The notes under the pieces: generated by a model
What the model saw: the letters and a program-made list of their open reading frames with translations, nothing else
Database searches by the model: none
What the model was told of the DNA's origin: nothing
Shown: positions 33,300-43,155 of the stretch, piece by piece
Numbering within the stretch: position 1 is the first letter of the stretch
How the letters are laid out: the number at the start of each line of letters is the position of its first letter
Virus record (IMG/VR): IMGVR_UViG_3300028045_000001
Span: 126,001 to 190,000 of that record
From: a virus
Length of the DNA stretch: 64,000 nt
Reading direction: 5' to 3' (one strand)
Program-made: the position numbers and the translations under genes

Positions 33300-33656
33300 A
33301 TGACAATTCAAATCAATATAGCAAAAATAGTATCAAATGTAGTATGTGTAGTTTTAGGAACAAAACGTTTCTGCCAAAAAGAAATCACAGAGCTTGCCAA
33401 ATCAAGAAAATCTGTTGAAGTACGTGCTTACCCATGTAACACTAAAGGTGACAATGTACATTCTGTTGTAGGCAAAGTTGTTAGAGTAAGTAAAGACTTT
33501 TTCGAAATTGAAGCAGTTGCAGAAACAGTATACGAAAATGGACGTGCACTTGTAAACTTAAGCAGAGTCGAACGATGTGAATTTGACAGTGTAGTTAACA
33601 TCAATGGCGTTCGTGTAAGTGACTTAGTAAAAGCTGGTCATAGCTACGCAATGTAA
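33300..33656 (+). CDS. unknown 118-residue early protein, possible small beta-barrel
   Basis: AAAGGAGAATTATC before ATG. The second half (SVVGKVVRVSKDFFEIEAVA, then ALVNLSRVERCEF) has the strand pattern of Sm-like or similar small barrels, but this is only a resemblance. The N-terminus is basic. Its leader is the same cassette as for the 32312 gene. Confidence 0.55.
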   Translation: MTIQINIAKIVSNVVCVVLGTKRFCQKEITELAKSRKSVEVRAYPCNTKGDNVHSVVGKVVRVSKDFFEIEAVAETVYENGRALVNLSRVERCEFDSVVNINGVRVSDLVKAGHSYAM

Positions 33657-33732
33657 GAGTATATTAAATTAATCTTTCAAGCAATAACTACAAGGCAGGA
33701 CTATGATCACGAAATATCAAGTTAGTTATATG

Positions 33733-33762
33733 TACTAAGCTGGGTTCGCACCCAGCTTAGTA
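33733..33762 (+). terminator. hairpin with T-rich tail
   Basis: 13-bp perfect stem with a 4-base loop. TTTTATTTTT begins about eight bases later. Confidence 0.65.
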
Positions 33763-33846
33763 TGAAACTTTTATTTTTACAGTGGTTGCTATAAGACAGA
33801 TTGTTTGTCACCATTCTTTTTAATTATTAACAAGGAGAACTTTGAT

Positions 33847-34314
33847 ATGAAGGAGAATTCTACTACGGACGCATTCATAAAGTTCGCACTCGAGGCAATG
33901 GATCCAGAAGTGAAGAATGCATTTGAGCAGGTAACTTTGAGACACAACAGAGCTCAATTAAAATTCGAGGACCTGTCCAATATGGACCCATCGGAAAAAC
34001 TATCGTTGTTTACTGAAATGAAGGAGATACAAAAAGAATTTGAGGAATTACATAAGAGCGCTCTATCTTTCGAGTGCCCTTTTCCTACTGATCCACAGGC
34101 TACGATATGTAGTGCCACTATAGATGACGGCACTGCAATGGGGTACCCTACCTCTGACATGTCGTTTGTATACATCGTGTGCGATAATGGTTTTAGCGGC
34201 CCAGCGCTCGTTATCCCACGCGACTTTATGCCCTACGATACGACCGACCTTATTGGCAAGACAGTGGAGCAAGCGGTAAAGGACCATCTAAATAAAATTG
34301 GCCCTGTTACCTAA
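33847..34314 (+). CDS. unknown 155-residue protein, shares C-terminal module with 34350
   Basis: ATG 33847 has AAGGAGAACTTTGAT upstream. The N-terminal half is helical. The C-terminal half ends LIGKTVEQAVKDHLNKIG, which matches FIGKTARQAIEYHWNRMG in the next gene's product. The preceding 30 residues also align (SFVYIVCDNG against SYVVARYENN). The shared module may be a binding domain. No promoter is clear. Confidence 0.62.
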   Translation: MKENSTTDAFIKFALEAMDPEVKNAFEQVTLRHNRAQLKFEDLSNMDPSEKLSLFTEMKEIQKEFEELHKSALSFECPFPTDPQATICSATIDDGTAMGYPTSDMSFVYIVCDNGFSGPALVIPRDFMPYDTTDLIGKTVEQAVKDHLNKIGPVT

Positions 34315-34349
34315 CCAAATAACTTCATTTTGAGGGGGGGATCCAAAGT

Positions 34350-34766
34350 ATGGAAAATATATTTTTAGACAAAGTAGAAAAGTTATACCTGAAAGCAAAT
34401 GAACTCAAAACAAAAGCACATTGCCTTTCATCAACAAGGTCCGCACGATCAAATGATGCAGCTAACGAACTAACGAAAATAAGTCTACGTATCAAAAAAC
34501 TAAACCAAGCTGCGTTAGAAGTAAACCTCGCTTCCATAAATGATGCTGAGTTAGTTATACGTGAGGTCGTAATAAACCCTATACGATCAGTCGGTCCAGA
34601 TGCCCAGGATACAAGTTATGTGGTTGCACGCTATGAGAACAACATCAACGAATTATTGTTCTTTTTTAAGACGAACATGTTGTCCTATAAAAAGACTGAG
34701 TTTATCGGTAAGACCGCAAGGCAGGCGATAGAGTACCATTGGAACAGGATGGGGTTTCTCATATGA
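34350..34766 (+). CDS. unknown 138-residue protein, shares C-terminal module with 33847
   Basis: GAGGGGGGG precedes ATG by several bases. The N-terminal half is a Lys- and Ala-rich helix pair, different from the neighbour's. The C-terminal 60 residues belong to the same module as in the 33847 product. It ends before a canonical terminator. Confidence 0.62.
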   Translation: MENIFLDKVEKLYLKANELKTKAHCLSSTRSARSNDAANELTKISLRIKKLNQAALEVNLASINDAELVIREVVINPIRSVGPDAQDTSYVVARYENNINELLFFFKTNMLSYKKTEFIGKTARQAIEYHWNRMGFLI

Positions 34767-34780
34767 CACCCTACAATTAC

Positions 34781-34817
34781 ACCTACCTTAGATGCACCGC
34801 TCGCATCTAAGGTAGGT
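34781..34817 (+). terminator. canonical rho-independent terminator
   Basis: 15-bp perfect stem with a 7-base loop. TATTTTTTTG follows directly after the stem, one of the few cases with the T-run in place. Confidence 0.8.
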
Positions 34818-34910
34818 TATTTTTTTGTAAAAAATACTTAATTTTTTATGAAGATACCACATAATATGTAAAGAATATCAATACTCAAATGTCGCTCAAG
34901 GAGCCACCAT

Positions 34911-35744
34911 ATGCCTACCAAACAACCAAATAAATACAGTAAGGAAGAGGGCTCTATTCCTATTTATAGTTATGGTACAACTCCAGTCTGGGATACAATA
35001 TCACACTACGGGGAGTTCAATAAATTTTATTACGATGTGATCATAATAGACGCAACGACCATCATACGAAACATTGCATCGGACCATAAAGATCTGCCTT
35101 ACTATAAATTAAAACCGCTGATCAATGAAGAGCTGGGGGCATTGATGCAAGCTATCGCATTCGCCACCAAAAACTCTGGGATGATCAATGTAAAAATAAT
35201 AATATACCTTGCTAACTATGTTCGGAACATTAAAGAGATTTATCTTAAAACGAAGTATGGTAAACTAAACTCCATAGTGCATGGACATACATTGCAAGAA
35301 CTAAAGAATCCAGATAAAAATAGGGACATGCAACTTGACGACAACACCATTCTTCAGCAACGTATGATACGACACGGTAACGTCATCCCAGAGCTAAGGA
35401 TGTTGGCACATAACGCCGGGAACAGGAGTAAGATATTGCTGTTGTCCCATATGCCCTATTCGTATCACCTTACTGGATTTTACCCAGACATGCATCTAAT
35501 ATACAGCCACACTGGAGAGATACATGACCGATCGGTGCTGCCTAAAAAAGTATTTAAACATGGAGACATTCCATTCTATAATAGTACACATTTATTTTTT
35601 GGAGACTCTATTTTTTTAAAGGGTATAGCAAGTAATAAGCAAAAAAAAATAGCCAAACAGAAGGCTATAGATGACTCCTGGATAACCCAGCAAGAAGCGT
35701 ATGTTATTTTTGAATTAGAAGAAATACTAAAGAATGTAACGTAA
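34911..35744 (+). CDS. unknown 277-residue protein, possible PIN-like fold
   Basis: CAAGGAGCCACCAT before ATG. After a polar start, the strand YDVIIIDATTIIRN near residues 41-54 resembles the first acidic strand of PIN or FEN-type nucleases. KILLLSHMPYSYHL near 180 looks like a later core strand. The other conserved acids of that fold are not evident to me, so the nuclease reading is weak. The C-terminus is basic. It lies directly before the SSB-like gene, consistent with a role in DNA metabolism. Confidence 0.45.
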   Translation: MPTKQPNKYSKEEGSIPIYSYGTTPVWDTISHYGEFNKFYYDVIIIDATTIIRNIASDHKDLPYYKLKPLINEELGALMQAIAFATKNSGMINVKIIIYLANYVRNIKEIYLKTKYGKLNSIVHGHTLQELKNPDKNRDMQLDDNTILQQRMIRHGNVIPELRMLAHNAGNRSKILLLSHMPYSYHLTGFYPDMHLIYSHTGEIHDRSVLPKKVFKHGDIPFYNSTHLFFGDSIFLKGIASNKQKKIAKQKAIDDSWITQQEAYVIFELEEILKNVT

Positions 35745-35778
35745 GATAATATTATTAATTGTTAATGGAGGTACAAGG

Positions 35779-36348
35779 ATGACGATCGCAATTTTAGGTC
35801 CTGAGGACAGAGTAAATTATAACTCTTTATTTAGATACCAGTTATACAACGGCAAGACCAAACAAAATGTTGTACTGAATGCTTGGCAAGGGTTTCTATC
35901 ATTCCAAGTATTTTCAAACAAACAACCTGCAGCAAGGGTGCCACTCAATATAAATTTGCTTCATACCTTGATATATCAAATTAAAAAGGTACGTGCCATG
36001 GGCCCCAACAGTGCGGTAACAGTCACTTCTACAAAATGGGATCCTAATACAAAATCGAATCTTCCAGTGGGAAGGATCATCGTAGGAAAAAATGATGAAA
36101 ATGTAATGACCTTGACCCTTAAGACACCCGACTCGGACAATCATTCCTTTGAAGTTACTATACCAGCCTCCGTAGCCTTTGATGATGACAACAAACAAGT
36201 GCGAGCTGAGATAGGTGTCAATACACTTATCAGTGTACTTGAACAGAGTATGGGTACGATGATAACTTCTAAGCGAGTTGATAAATTTAACAATCAGCAG
36301 TCTACAAACAACAATCAAAATATAAAAAATAACGACATTCCGTTTTAA
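35779..36348 (+). CDS. putative single-stranded DNA-binding protein with DIPF tail
   Basis: AATGGAGGTACAAGG before ATG. The 189-residue product has a beta-rich first 155 residues, then a Gln/Asn-rich linker (about 165-184) and the last residues NNDIPF. A beta-barrel core, a polar disordered linker and a terminal D-I-P-F are the layout of bacterial SSB, whose tip DDIPF recruits repair proteins. The core has no obvious sequence match to cellular SSB, so the tail could also be a mimic that captures host SSB partners. Confidence 0.6.
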   Translation: MTIAILGPEDRVNYNSLFRYQLYNGKTKQNVVLNAWQGFLSFQVFSNKQPAARVPLNINLLHTLIYQIKKVRAMGPNSAVTVTSTKWDPNTKSNLPVGRIIVGKNDENVMTLTLKTPDSDNHSFEVTIPASVAFDDDNKQVRAEIGVNTLISVLEQSMGTMITSKRVDKFNNQQSTNNNQNIKNNDIPF

Positions 36349-36373
36349 GTACGTACAAGTTAAATACCAATCA

Positions 36374-36401
36374 TAGTCCCCTCAACTAGTTGAGGGGACT
36401 A
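36374..36401 (+). terminator. 28-base perfect palindrome
   Basis: A 14-bp stem without T-run, between the SSB-like gene and the next gene. Confidence 0.5.
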
Positions 36402-36439
36402 TAAACTAATATGTATATAAGACGACAAGGAGCAAGTCT

Positions 36440-37249
36440 ATGTTGCGGATAGTTGCAAAACCTAATGCAATACTAAGTGAGTTGGTTGGGATATGTGTAG
36501 TCACAGATCGTAGGTATGACGATACTCTGTTGTTATCGGATACTCAAACGAATAGAACGGTTTTTAGTGAGCTGTTTATTTCAGAAGAACACCCATGGGC
36601 AAATGGCACTGTGTCCAAATCATTAGAAATAGTAAATGAGTATTTTGCAACTATGAGCGAATTTGAAGAACAACAGTTTGTGCAACTGACGTGCGATATC
36701 GTCAATATATTGCTGTATTCTATGGGAGCTGAAGATATAAATATTAGGGACATGATGGAGTCTATAGGTGACGCAAAGTCGTACTATGAGAAACAAACTG
36801 GAATGTATGATAAATTATGTAGATTCATCAAAAGCAAAAAATATCCATATGAGCCAGATGTGCATAATACATCATCGTTTAAGCGAACAGACGTTGTCGT
36901 ACTGACGGCGTTTATTTTACACACTAAACTATTCCTACCTGTATTGCATATCCTCAATAATTTATGTCGAATGACATCCCAACCAAACAATACGATCGTA
37001 TTACTATCATGTAGGTTTTATACCAATTTTTTTTACAAGCACGGAGCAGCCACGCAAGATAAAATGATCGATTATATTAAAGGGGTATGTGACACAAAAA
37101 AAGAAACTGACGTTGTGTACGAGGTCATGTGTACATTAATTGCGATTCACTTCCCGACCATTTCTATAGATACTTTTGCTACCAACGCCGGGACAATCTT
37201 AAGGACACTAATTAAACTACAAGCAAACAAACTATCGATGAGGGCATGA
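36440..37249 (+). CDS. unknown 269-residue protein
   Basis: CAAGGAGCAAGTCT before ATG. The protein is largely helical with several Cys and aromatic residues; one hydrophobic stretch (TAFILHTKLFLPVLHI) is probably buried rather than membrane-spanning. No motif is recognised. It is followed by an early-type promoter for the next gene. Confidence 0.6.
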   Translation: MLRIVAKPNAILSELVGICVVTDRRYDDTLLLSDTQTNRTVFSELFISEEHPWANGTVSKSLEIVNEYFATMSEFEEQQFVQLTCDIVNILLYSMGAEDINIRDMMESIGDAKSYYEKQTGMYDKLCRFIKSKKYPYEPDVHNTSSFKRTDVVVLTAFILHTKLFLPVLHILNNLCRMTSQPNNTIVLLSCRFYTNFFYKHGAATQDKMIDYIKGVCDTKKETDVVYEVMCTLIAIHFPTISIDTFATNAGTILRTLIKLQANKLSMRA

Positions 37250-37267
37250 GTTTTCAATCAAATCTTA

Positions 37268-37286
37268 TTTACATATTACAACTATG
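37268..37286 (+). promoter_or_regulatory. CATATTAC variant of the early promoter
   Basis: TTTACATATTAC-AACT-ATG, 55 bases before the 37341 start. Confidence 0.6.
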
Positions 37287-37340
37287 AAAAAAGTTTAGAT
37301 ATATACGAAAATATAATTATTTCTAAGGGAGAAAAAAGAG

Positions 37341-38909
37341 ATGCGATATACACATCGTAAATTAATAACTGGGAAGGTGCTTGCATTTATCGATGTCAGT
37401 CCAGAATTAAATATGGAAGATTTTGGTGGCGAGGATGTTCTCACATTTCAAATATCCACATATGGGAACATTAACAAATCAAAGATAAATGAAGCCGCGT
37501 GGAATAATGTATGCTACCCACCAAACAAATTTTTTGAAACATTCGATGTAGATGATTGTAGGAAATTCATCAGTGCTGTGGTTGATGTTAAATTAAACAT
37601 TATGACTTTCTTTGGGGAAGTGGATAACGGCGTAACTGATTTATCGCAACTACCCAAGTTCACTAAGAAATTATCTAACATGCTATTAAAGTTAGACGAA
37701 GAGATAAACTTATGTAAGCGCATACGACAGTTTGTTGACGATGAAGATATTCAAACTGGACTGGCAGAAAAGGTGGAGCTGCGGCCGCAAGATACCAAGG
37801 GACTGACAATAACCCAATTAGAAGCAAAGGACATAATATCTATAATAATACTGTGCAAGATATTATTCCCTATTATGGGCGAAATAATTGGAAGGTTAAA
37901 GCCCAATAATCTTGGAAAGCACCAAGACCCACATTGCAAAGCCATTACGATAGGTATGGTCTCCAAACACTGGAAAAAATTACATATCAAAATAGATGAT
38001 TACATTACTTACTTTGTTGCAAAGGAAACAAACCAAGCCAGGCTACACCATATCTATAATGGTATGAATGAATTAAGTTTGAGCATATTCATCATGTCAA
38101 GTTTATTTGTACGGAATTTTATTAACTACAATTTATTCGACACGAAGGAGAGATCAGTTCCTGGATACGTGCATTCCATCATAAATCATGTAGTAGGAAC
38201 ACAGTCCTCTCAGAGCTATAACAATCGGGTGGCCGAACGAAAGCCGCTCGTGTCCTCGGATGAAGATCCAAACAATGTAGCCGATCTAGAAGTGCACAGT
38301 GTATCAACTAAGGCACAGTTCGATACCTTGGCCATAATAGAGGCATGTATTCCTGACGTATCGAACAAAGCAATGTTGATGTATGAGATAGATACCGAGG
38401 AGGTTGACTCGGCATGTGCGTATCATCTAAAGAACCCAATTGAACCGAACATACTGACCACTTCATTACTGGCCGGGTTTTATAAATCATGGATGTCTGG
38501 TAAAAATATTAAATATTTAAATAATATCTCGTATACCCGTTTGGCGATCATACTTCAGTTTATCCTGATAGAGCAGAATAAATTCGAATTAGCTACGATG
38601 CTGACTTCTTTGACAACAGGGGTTATAAAGCCAATCGAGGGTATACCGATGCAGCAACTTAGGGCACACAATCAGAATTATAATTTGATAGAGCAGGAGT
38701 TCAGTACGAAGCAAGGGGCGACAGCAGAAAAGATGTGGAGAGATCACGTTACAAAAATAATAGAAACCCTTACGACAAGGGAATTCTTAATGAACATGTA
38801 CTATAAACTGTATGATACAATGAAGATGGAGAATTTAAATGGGCGCAAAATTTCTATAAAGAAGGACATCATGTTTCAATTTTATGAATTTATATCAGAG
38901 ATGCTGTAA
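37341..38909 (+). CDS. unknown 522-residue helical protein
   Basis: AAGGGAGAAAAAAGAG before ATG. A long, mostly helical protein without recognisable catalytic motifs or membrane segments. An acidic linker (SSDEDPNNVADLEVH) near residue 310 separates two halves. With its early-type promoter and the 38925 gene 15 bases downstream, it forms a two-gene unit. I cannot name a function. Confidence 0.6.
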   Translation: MRYTHRKLITGKVLAFIDVSPELNMEDFGGEDVLTFQISTYGNINKSKINEAAWNNVCYPPNKFFETFDVDDCRKFISAVVDVKLNIMTFFGEVDNGVTDLSQLPKFTKKLSNMLLKLDEEINLCKRIRQFVDDEDIQTGLAEKVELRPQDTKGLTITQLEAKDIISIIILCKILFPIMGEIIGRLKPNNLGKHQDPHCKAITIGMVSKHWKKLHIKIDDYITYFVAKETNQARLHHIYNGMNELSLSIFIMSSLFVRNFINYNLFDTKERSVPGYVHSIINHVVGTQSSQSYNNRVAERKPLVSSDEDPNNVADLEVHSVSTKAQFDTLAIIEACIPDVSNKAMLMYEIDTEEVDSACAYHLKNPIEPNILTTSLLAGFYKSWMSGKNIKYLNNISYTRLAIILQFILIEQNKFELATMLTSLTTGVIKPIEGIPMQQLRAHNQNYNLIEQEFSTKQGATAEKMWRDHVTKIIETLTTREFLMNMYYKLYDTMKMENLNGRKISIKKDIMFQFYEFISEML

Positions 38910-38924
38910 ACACGAGGGGTCTAT

Positions 38925-40058
38925 ATGGACATAATCGGGTACATAAGTAAAGTTAAAAATGCTTGCATATCCTCCTATAGAGAAATGTGGCTGAGCGACG
39001 ATTTTACTTGCAGAGGACATGACGTGCACGTACCAGAATTATTTAAATTTAAATCTATAGGAGTATTATATGGCGTTATTGTAGAACGCACCTTCCTGTC
39101 ACTACAAAATCCTTTCTGTAAAAAGAAAGTACCGATATTCCCAATAGAAGCAGTGTACCATTATCCACATGATTCAGATACTGTGCGGATACTATACATA
39201 GGGCACATTGGTAGACTATTGGATATGCTGGACGACAATAGTGGCGAGTTGTATAAATCCTTGAATGAACTCATATTCGACTTTATAGGTCAGTATGACC
39301 AAGAAGATAATAGTCCAACTGTAATCGATTTAGAAAAATACTATAGGTCAGATACATTGGATAATGTATCTTACCATATTGACAATTTGTATACAGCGGT
39401 GACGCATTCATTTAAATCCAACTATAAGCCAGAAGGCTTCAATATAAGGAGTATGGGAGATAGGCAAGTAATTCCGGAAATATTAGAAGAGTGTATGGTT
39501 GAGTTGCCAATTAACGATAGGGTTGGCTCTACGCTATCTGTGATGGACCGTGTTACAAATAAAACCAGATGCTTGGGTCACATATTTTGTGGCCGTAGTG
39601 AAAGTAAGTTTAGATCCTTCATGCGGCCCCATGCATTACTTAATGCCGGAGATAACGATGTTATCCAAGACATATCATCGAACGAGGATGTGGATTTATA
39701 CGCTATAGCACAGTACATCCATGTCCATTATTATACGGATATATATGTCGTCATATCGAATAACTATGTCGATGTAAAGAGTCTCTATTCTTATATATTC
39801 GATACTGAGTTTATGGGGGAGTATGGAAAGAAACATTATAAGGCAGATCGTTTCCGAAGAGGGCTGTGGGAGACTATTGCACATAACACCTCATCGGCCA
39901 TTTCTCGTGATACTAAAATAACAATCCATAAAAATTCATATGATGAGCAATCATATGTTTTTAAGTTCTTAAATAAGTACGGAAATGTGGTTGAGCAAAA
40001 GTATTTTATAGATGGCCATCTCCTACAGCTGACATCACGCTCAATCATGCACATATAA
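38925..40058 (+). CDS. unknown 377-residue protein
   Basis: ACGAGGGGTCTAT before ATG. The protein is mixed alpha/beta with many Tyr, His and Asp, and no clear motif. It is co-transcribed with the 37341 gene. The next gene has its own promoter element. Confidence 0.6.
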   Translation: MDIIGYISKVKNACISSYREMWLSDDFTCRGHDVHVPELFKFKSIGVLYGVIVERTFLSLQNPFCKKKVPIFPIEAVYHYPHDSDTVRILYIGHIGRLLDMLDDNSGELYKSLNELIFDFIGQYDQEDNSPTVIDLEKYYRSDTLDNVSYHIDNLYTAVTHSFKSNYKPEGFNIRSMGDRQVIPEILEECMVELPINDRVGSTLSVMDRVTNKTRCLGHIFCGRSESKFRSFMRPHALLNAGDNDVIQDISSNEDVDLYAIAQYIHVHYYTDIYVVISNNYVDVKSLYSYIFDTEFMGEYGKKHYKADRFRRGLWETIAHNTSSAISRDTKITIHKNSYDEQSYVFKFLNKYGNVVEQKYFIDGHLLQLTSRSIMHI

Positions 40059-40078
40059 ATAAATTCAATGAGTTATTA

Positions 40079-40097
40079 TTTATATATTACATACAAA
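40079..40097 (+). promoter_or_regulatory. TATATTAC element without the ATG
   Basis: TTTATATATTAC followed by ATACAAAG. The core is perfect but the downstream ATG is lost. 53 bases before the 40151 start. Confidence 0.58.
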
Positions 40098-40150
40098 GAC
40101 AACCATATAAAACTTCGTATGTTTACAACAAGAATCAAAAGGAGGGAATT

Positions 40151-41920
40151 ATGAGTAGTGGCATGCCTAGAGCCCCAATAACTGTGGCACCTATACCTGT
40201 TGCGGGAGAGATGTCTAATCACATGCAGACAGATATACGTACCCTAAATGCAACATTAATGGTGACTTCGCCAAGTAGCCATGGCGATATTATTGTCAGG
40301 CCCATACAATACGATTTTGGAGAAAAAGTTATAAATAGTATACACAATGCTATGGATGCCAATGCGGATTTAAGTAGGGCAACGCTTTCTGGGAGAGATC
40401 CAGTTATAGCGTCCGCCATACTTCCATCAAGTAATGGTATAGAGATGAACGCATCGCAGATCGCGGATCTGTGGTCATTTACACTCATGATCGATAATCC
40501 ACGAGAAGGATTCCGGGTACCCGGTAGTGACTCGAATGCGCCAACTGGCCAACGATCGACTTATACTGGATATGTTATCGGCGAACCGTTAAGTCTCGCA
40601 ACAAACGTAAGAAATCCGGATGCGATCTATATATCCACACATCTGAATAAAATATCCATATCCGAAAGCATTCTAAATGTTGGACATGCTGTAACAACAC
40701 ATATAACGACAGATGATGATATCATCCCAAACATGACGCAGCAGTATTACAAGGATGATTTAATGTTGTTATCTCCGGGCGATATGTATAGAGCATCTTA
40801 TATAGATGAAGATACTATGACTGGAGGCAACATCAATAATGCTGCTGTAAGTACGAATACTCCGAGTTGCTCAATAGGAATGACCTCCCTGCAATCTGCG
40901 CCGACATTTCATATGGATGGCATAGTCTCATCTGTCCATAGAACAATGTCCGACATAAATCACAGTCACAGTATGGAGAGTTCTATATTGCACCATAACA
41001 TTATGTCACCGCAGGACTCATTCAGGCAAGGTTTTTCTGACCAACTGTATTCTGCAGGTATTGGCAATCGTGTAAGACCGGGGGTTATCAATGGGATAGA
41101 TCACACTAAGCCCATCACTATGCGCGAGCTTGAGGCCGCCTATCCGCACATGGTGGTTATTCCAATAGTGAGGGATAGCGAGGTTCAGGAAGATGTTCGA
41201 TCGCAGGCGGGGGCCTCGCCACAAAATGTATTCTCTTCGATGGTTTCAACAACCATATCTGCAATTTGTGGACACCTCGGCATATCAAATGTTTCATTTA
41301 CATATGGATCTTGGATAGCTAACCTGCGGAGTTTAGGTGAAAATGGCATGTGGGAAATGCTTTCTTTCGGAACAATTGTTCCGAAAGCTGGTCAGGAACT
41401 TGAAGCATTACTGGGTACATTTAAAAGTCAATTAAATTCTGCCCTGTTCCAAGTACTGCTACACCAAAATGGGGATTTCTGGATTTCTGTTCAGTACTCA
41501 TCCATAGGAGACATAATCATTGACTTACAATTCAACGATTATAACGTGATATCTGGCCTATATGTAACATCTGCCAATCTTGGCGGCCTAAGTAAAGCAG
41601 CTATGGGCAACATAAATTCATTCGATCACAATGCCACATACTTAAGTATGCTCGCAGGCGCAATGGGCGGTATGTCTTCAGAGGTACCTCCGATGGAGGA
41701 CAGCTATCAAAGTCAGATATTCCAATCAAGTGGCCAGGTAGCTCCAGTCTCCCCACAGATCGCATCTGCTCACGTACATCCAGATTACAGAGTCACCCAA
41801 CAAGCACCAATAGTGTCGGATCACCATATTCCACATAACAATCAACAGGAGGCTCCTCCAGTAACGGGCAGGCGTTCACTGTTAGGTGGTAACGTATTAA
41901 GGTCTCCGTTGTTAAAATAA
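40151..41920 (+). CDS. 589-residue protein, possibly a virion or assembly protein
   Basis: AAGGAGGGAATT before ATG. The protein is Ser/Met/His-rich with few charged runs. It has a beta-type N-terminal domain (residues 1-200), a flexible His/Met-rich middle, a folded region around 340-490, and a Pro/Gln-rich tail. Composition and size fit a phage structural protein, but no family match is visible. The 41950 gene, 29 bases on, encodes another protein with a Pro-rich tail and is probably a partner. Confidence 0.5.
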   Translation: MSSGMPRAPITVAPIPVAGEMSNHMQTDIRTLNATLMVTSPSSHGDIIVRPIQYDFGEKVINSIHNAMDANADLSRATLSGRDPVIASAILPSSNGIEMNASQIADLWSFTLMIDNPREGFRVPGSDSNAPTGQRSTYTGYVIGEPLSLATNVRNPDAIYISTHLNKISISESILNVGHAVTTHITTDDDIIPNMTQQYYKDDLMLLSPGDMYRASYIDEDTMTGGNINNAAVSTNTPSCSIGMTSLQSAPTFHMDGIVSSVHRTMSDINHSHSMESSILHHNIMSPQDSFRQGFSDQLYSAGIGNRVRPGVINGIDHTKPITMRELEAAYPHMVVIPIVRDSEVQEDVRSQAGASPQNVFSSMVSTTISAICGHLGISNVSFTYGSWIANLRSLGENGMWEMLSFGTIVPKAGQELEALLGTFKSQLNSALFQVLLHQNGDFWISVQYSSIGDIIIDLQFNDYNVISGLYVTSANLGGLSKAAMGNINSFDHNATYLSMLAGAMGGMSSEVPPMEDSYQSQIFQSSGQVAPVSPQIASAHVHPDYRVTQQAPIVSDHHIPHNNQQEAPPVTGRRSLLGGNVLRSPLLK

Positions 41921-41949
41921 AATTACTTAATTTAAAAGGAGTGTGTTGT

Positions 41950-43020
41950 ATGAAAAAGAAAATAGATGACGCCGATGTCACCAGTTATATAGAGCATCTG
42001 GTCAGTATAAGTGGGGCAGCCAGTGTCAGCGAGGACTTCACCGTTTTAGATCACCACGGACAAGAAATGCTATTTGATAAGAAACCAGCAAAGATATTTA
42101 GTACTCAGTTAGTAGCTGGCGACTATCACTTATTAAATCCATTTAAAGAGACGGCCATAATCACAGCGCCTCAAAAGTGGCTAACCAATATGTTGACCTC
42201 TACGCTTGAGGAACACATCAAAGCCATTATCCTTGACGTCATTGCTACCATATCGGATACAGATGCAGAGGTGCCAACTGAAAAATTAAAATTGACTTCT
42301 AAATTCGTAAAGGATGTCACCAAGAATTCATTGGCCCAAGCTAAAAAGATTCTTGGGGTGAGGGGAGCCACAGTATCTGCGTACTTTGAAAATAAGGCAA
42401 AGACTGGCCAGCTCCAAACGAGATTGTTTGATGAGGGGTTCAGAGTAGAGTTTAGTAAAACCGTTTCAAATAAAAACTGGGAATTGGTCCAGGGTTTATT
42501 TTGTGAGATCGTTGGAACAAATGATTTCCACAAAGTGTACCAAGAAAAATCTACTGTAGTAGGCATGGCAAAATTTGAAACATTTATTAAGTTATTTGCA
42601 AGACTCATGGAAAGAATAGATCCATTTATAATTGAATGGATCGATACTAGCATGCAGCCAGCATTGCTAAATGAGATTTGTTCAAATCTGACACTTTGCC
42701 AAAAGCTGTCGGCATACATGGTCATACCGACGCCAAAGGATTCCAAAGAAAAGCCAAGTAATGCAGCTCCCTGGAATCGATTACCGGTCTCCAAACCATC
42801 ATCCGTTAGATCACTCATGGGGCGCACGACAATCCCTGCAGTAGCGACCCCAGCACCCAGGCCTACAATTGCTGTCGGTGGTAACACAACGCGTCAAGTC
42901 GCTACTGATCAACCAAAACTGATACTCAGTTCAGGTACAGGAGAGGCTCACCGTCCTATGCCTCCATTGCCACCGCATGTAAGGAAGAATATATCTGGGG
43001 TTACTAACATTCTAAGGTAG
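41950..43020 (+). CDS. unknown 356-residue protein with Pro-rich tail
   Basis: ATG 41950 is chosen over a GTG at 41941, because AAAAGGAG runs into that codon and sits eight bases before the ATG. Residues 1-260 look folded and mostly helical. The last 95 residues are Pro, Ala, Thr and Arg-rich and probably disordered. No motif is recognised. A hairpin follows the stop directly. Confidence 0.62.
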   Translation: MKKKIDDADVTSYIEHLVSISGAASVSEDFTVLDHHGQEMLFDKKPAKIFSTQLVAGDYHLLNPFKETAIITAPQKWLTNMLTSTLEEHIKAIILDVIATISDTDAEVPTEKLKLTSKFVKDVTKNSLAQAKKILGVRGATVSAYFENKAKTGQLQTRLFDEGFRVEFSKTVSNKNWELVQGLFCEIVGTNDFHKVYQEKSTVVGMAKFETFIKLFARLMERIDPFIIEWIDTSMQPALLNEICSNLTLCQKLSAYMVIPTPKDSKEKPSNAAPWNRLPVSKPSSVRSLMGRTTIPAVATPAPRPTIAVGGNTTRQVATDQPKLILSSGTGEAHRPMPPLPPHVRKNISGVTNILR

Positions 43021-43026
43021 CCCTAT

Positions 43027-43058
43027 CCCACCATAGATGGTTGGTCATCTATGGTGGG
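43027..43058 (+). terminator. hairpin with T-run
   Basis: 13-bp perfect stem with a 6-base loop, then GTATTTTTA. Confidence 0.72.
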
Positions 43059-43155
43059 GTATTTTTATAGACAGTAACATCTCATAGCCGTATATCGATT
43101 TTAAAGGGGGTCGTTCGATTAGCAAGTGAGCACACATTACTGCGGAGGTGGTATA

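Noticed and set aside
33703-33738. An 11-codon frame with AAGGCAGGA upstream
   Set aside because: Too short to separate from chance, and its end overlaps the terminator stem.
42171-42887. A 238-codon antisense frame inside the 41950 gene
   Set aside because: No ribosome site or promoter, and the plus-strand frame has a strong start and coding-like composition.
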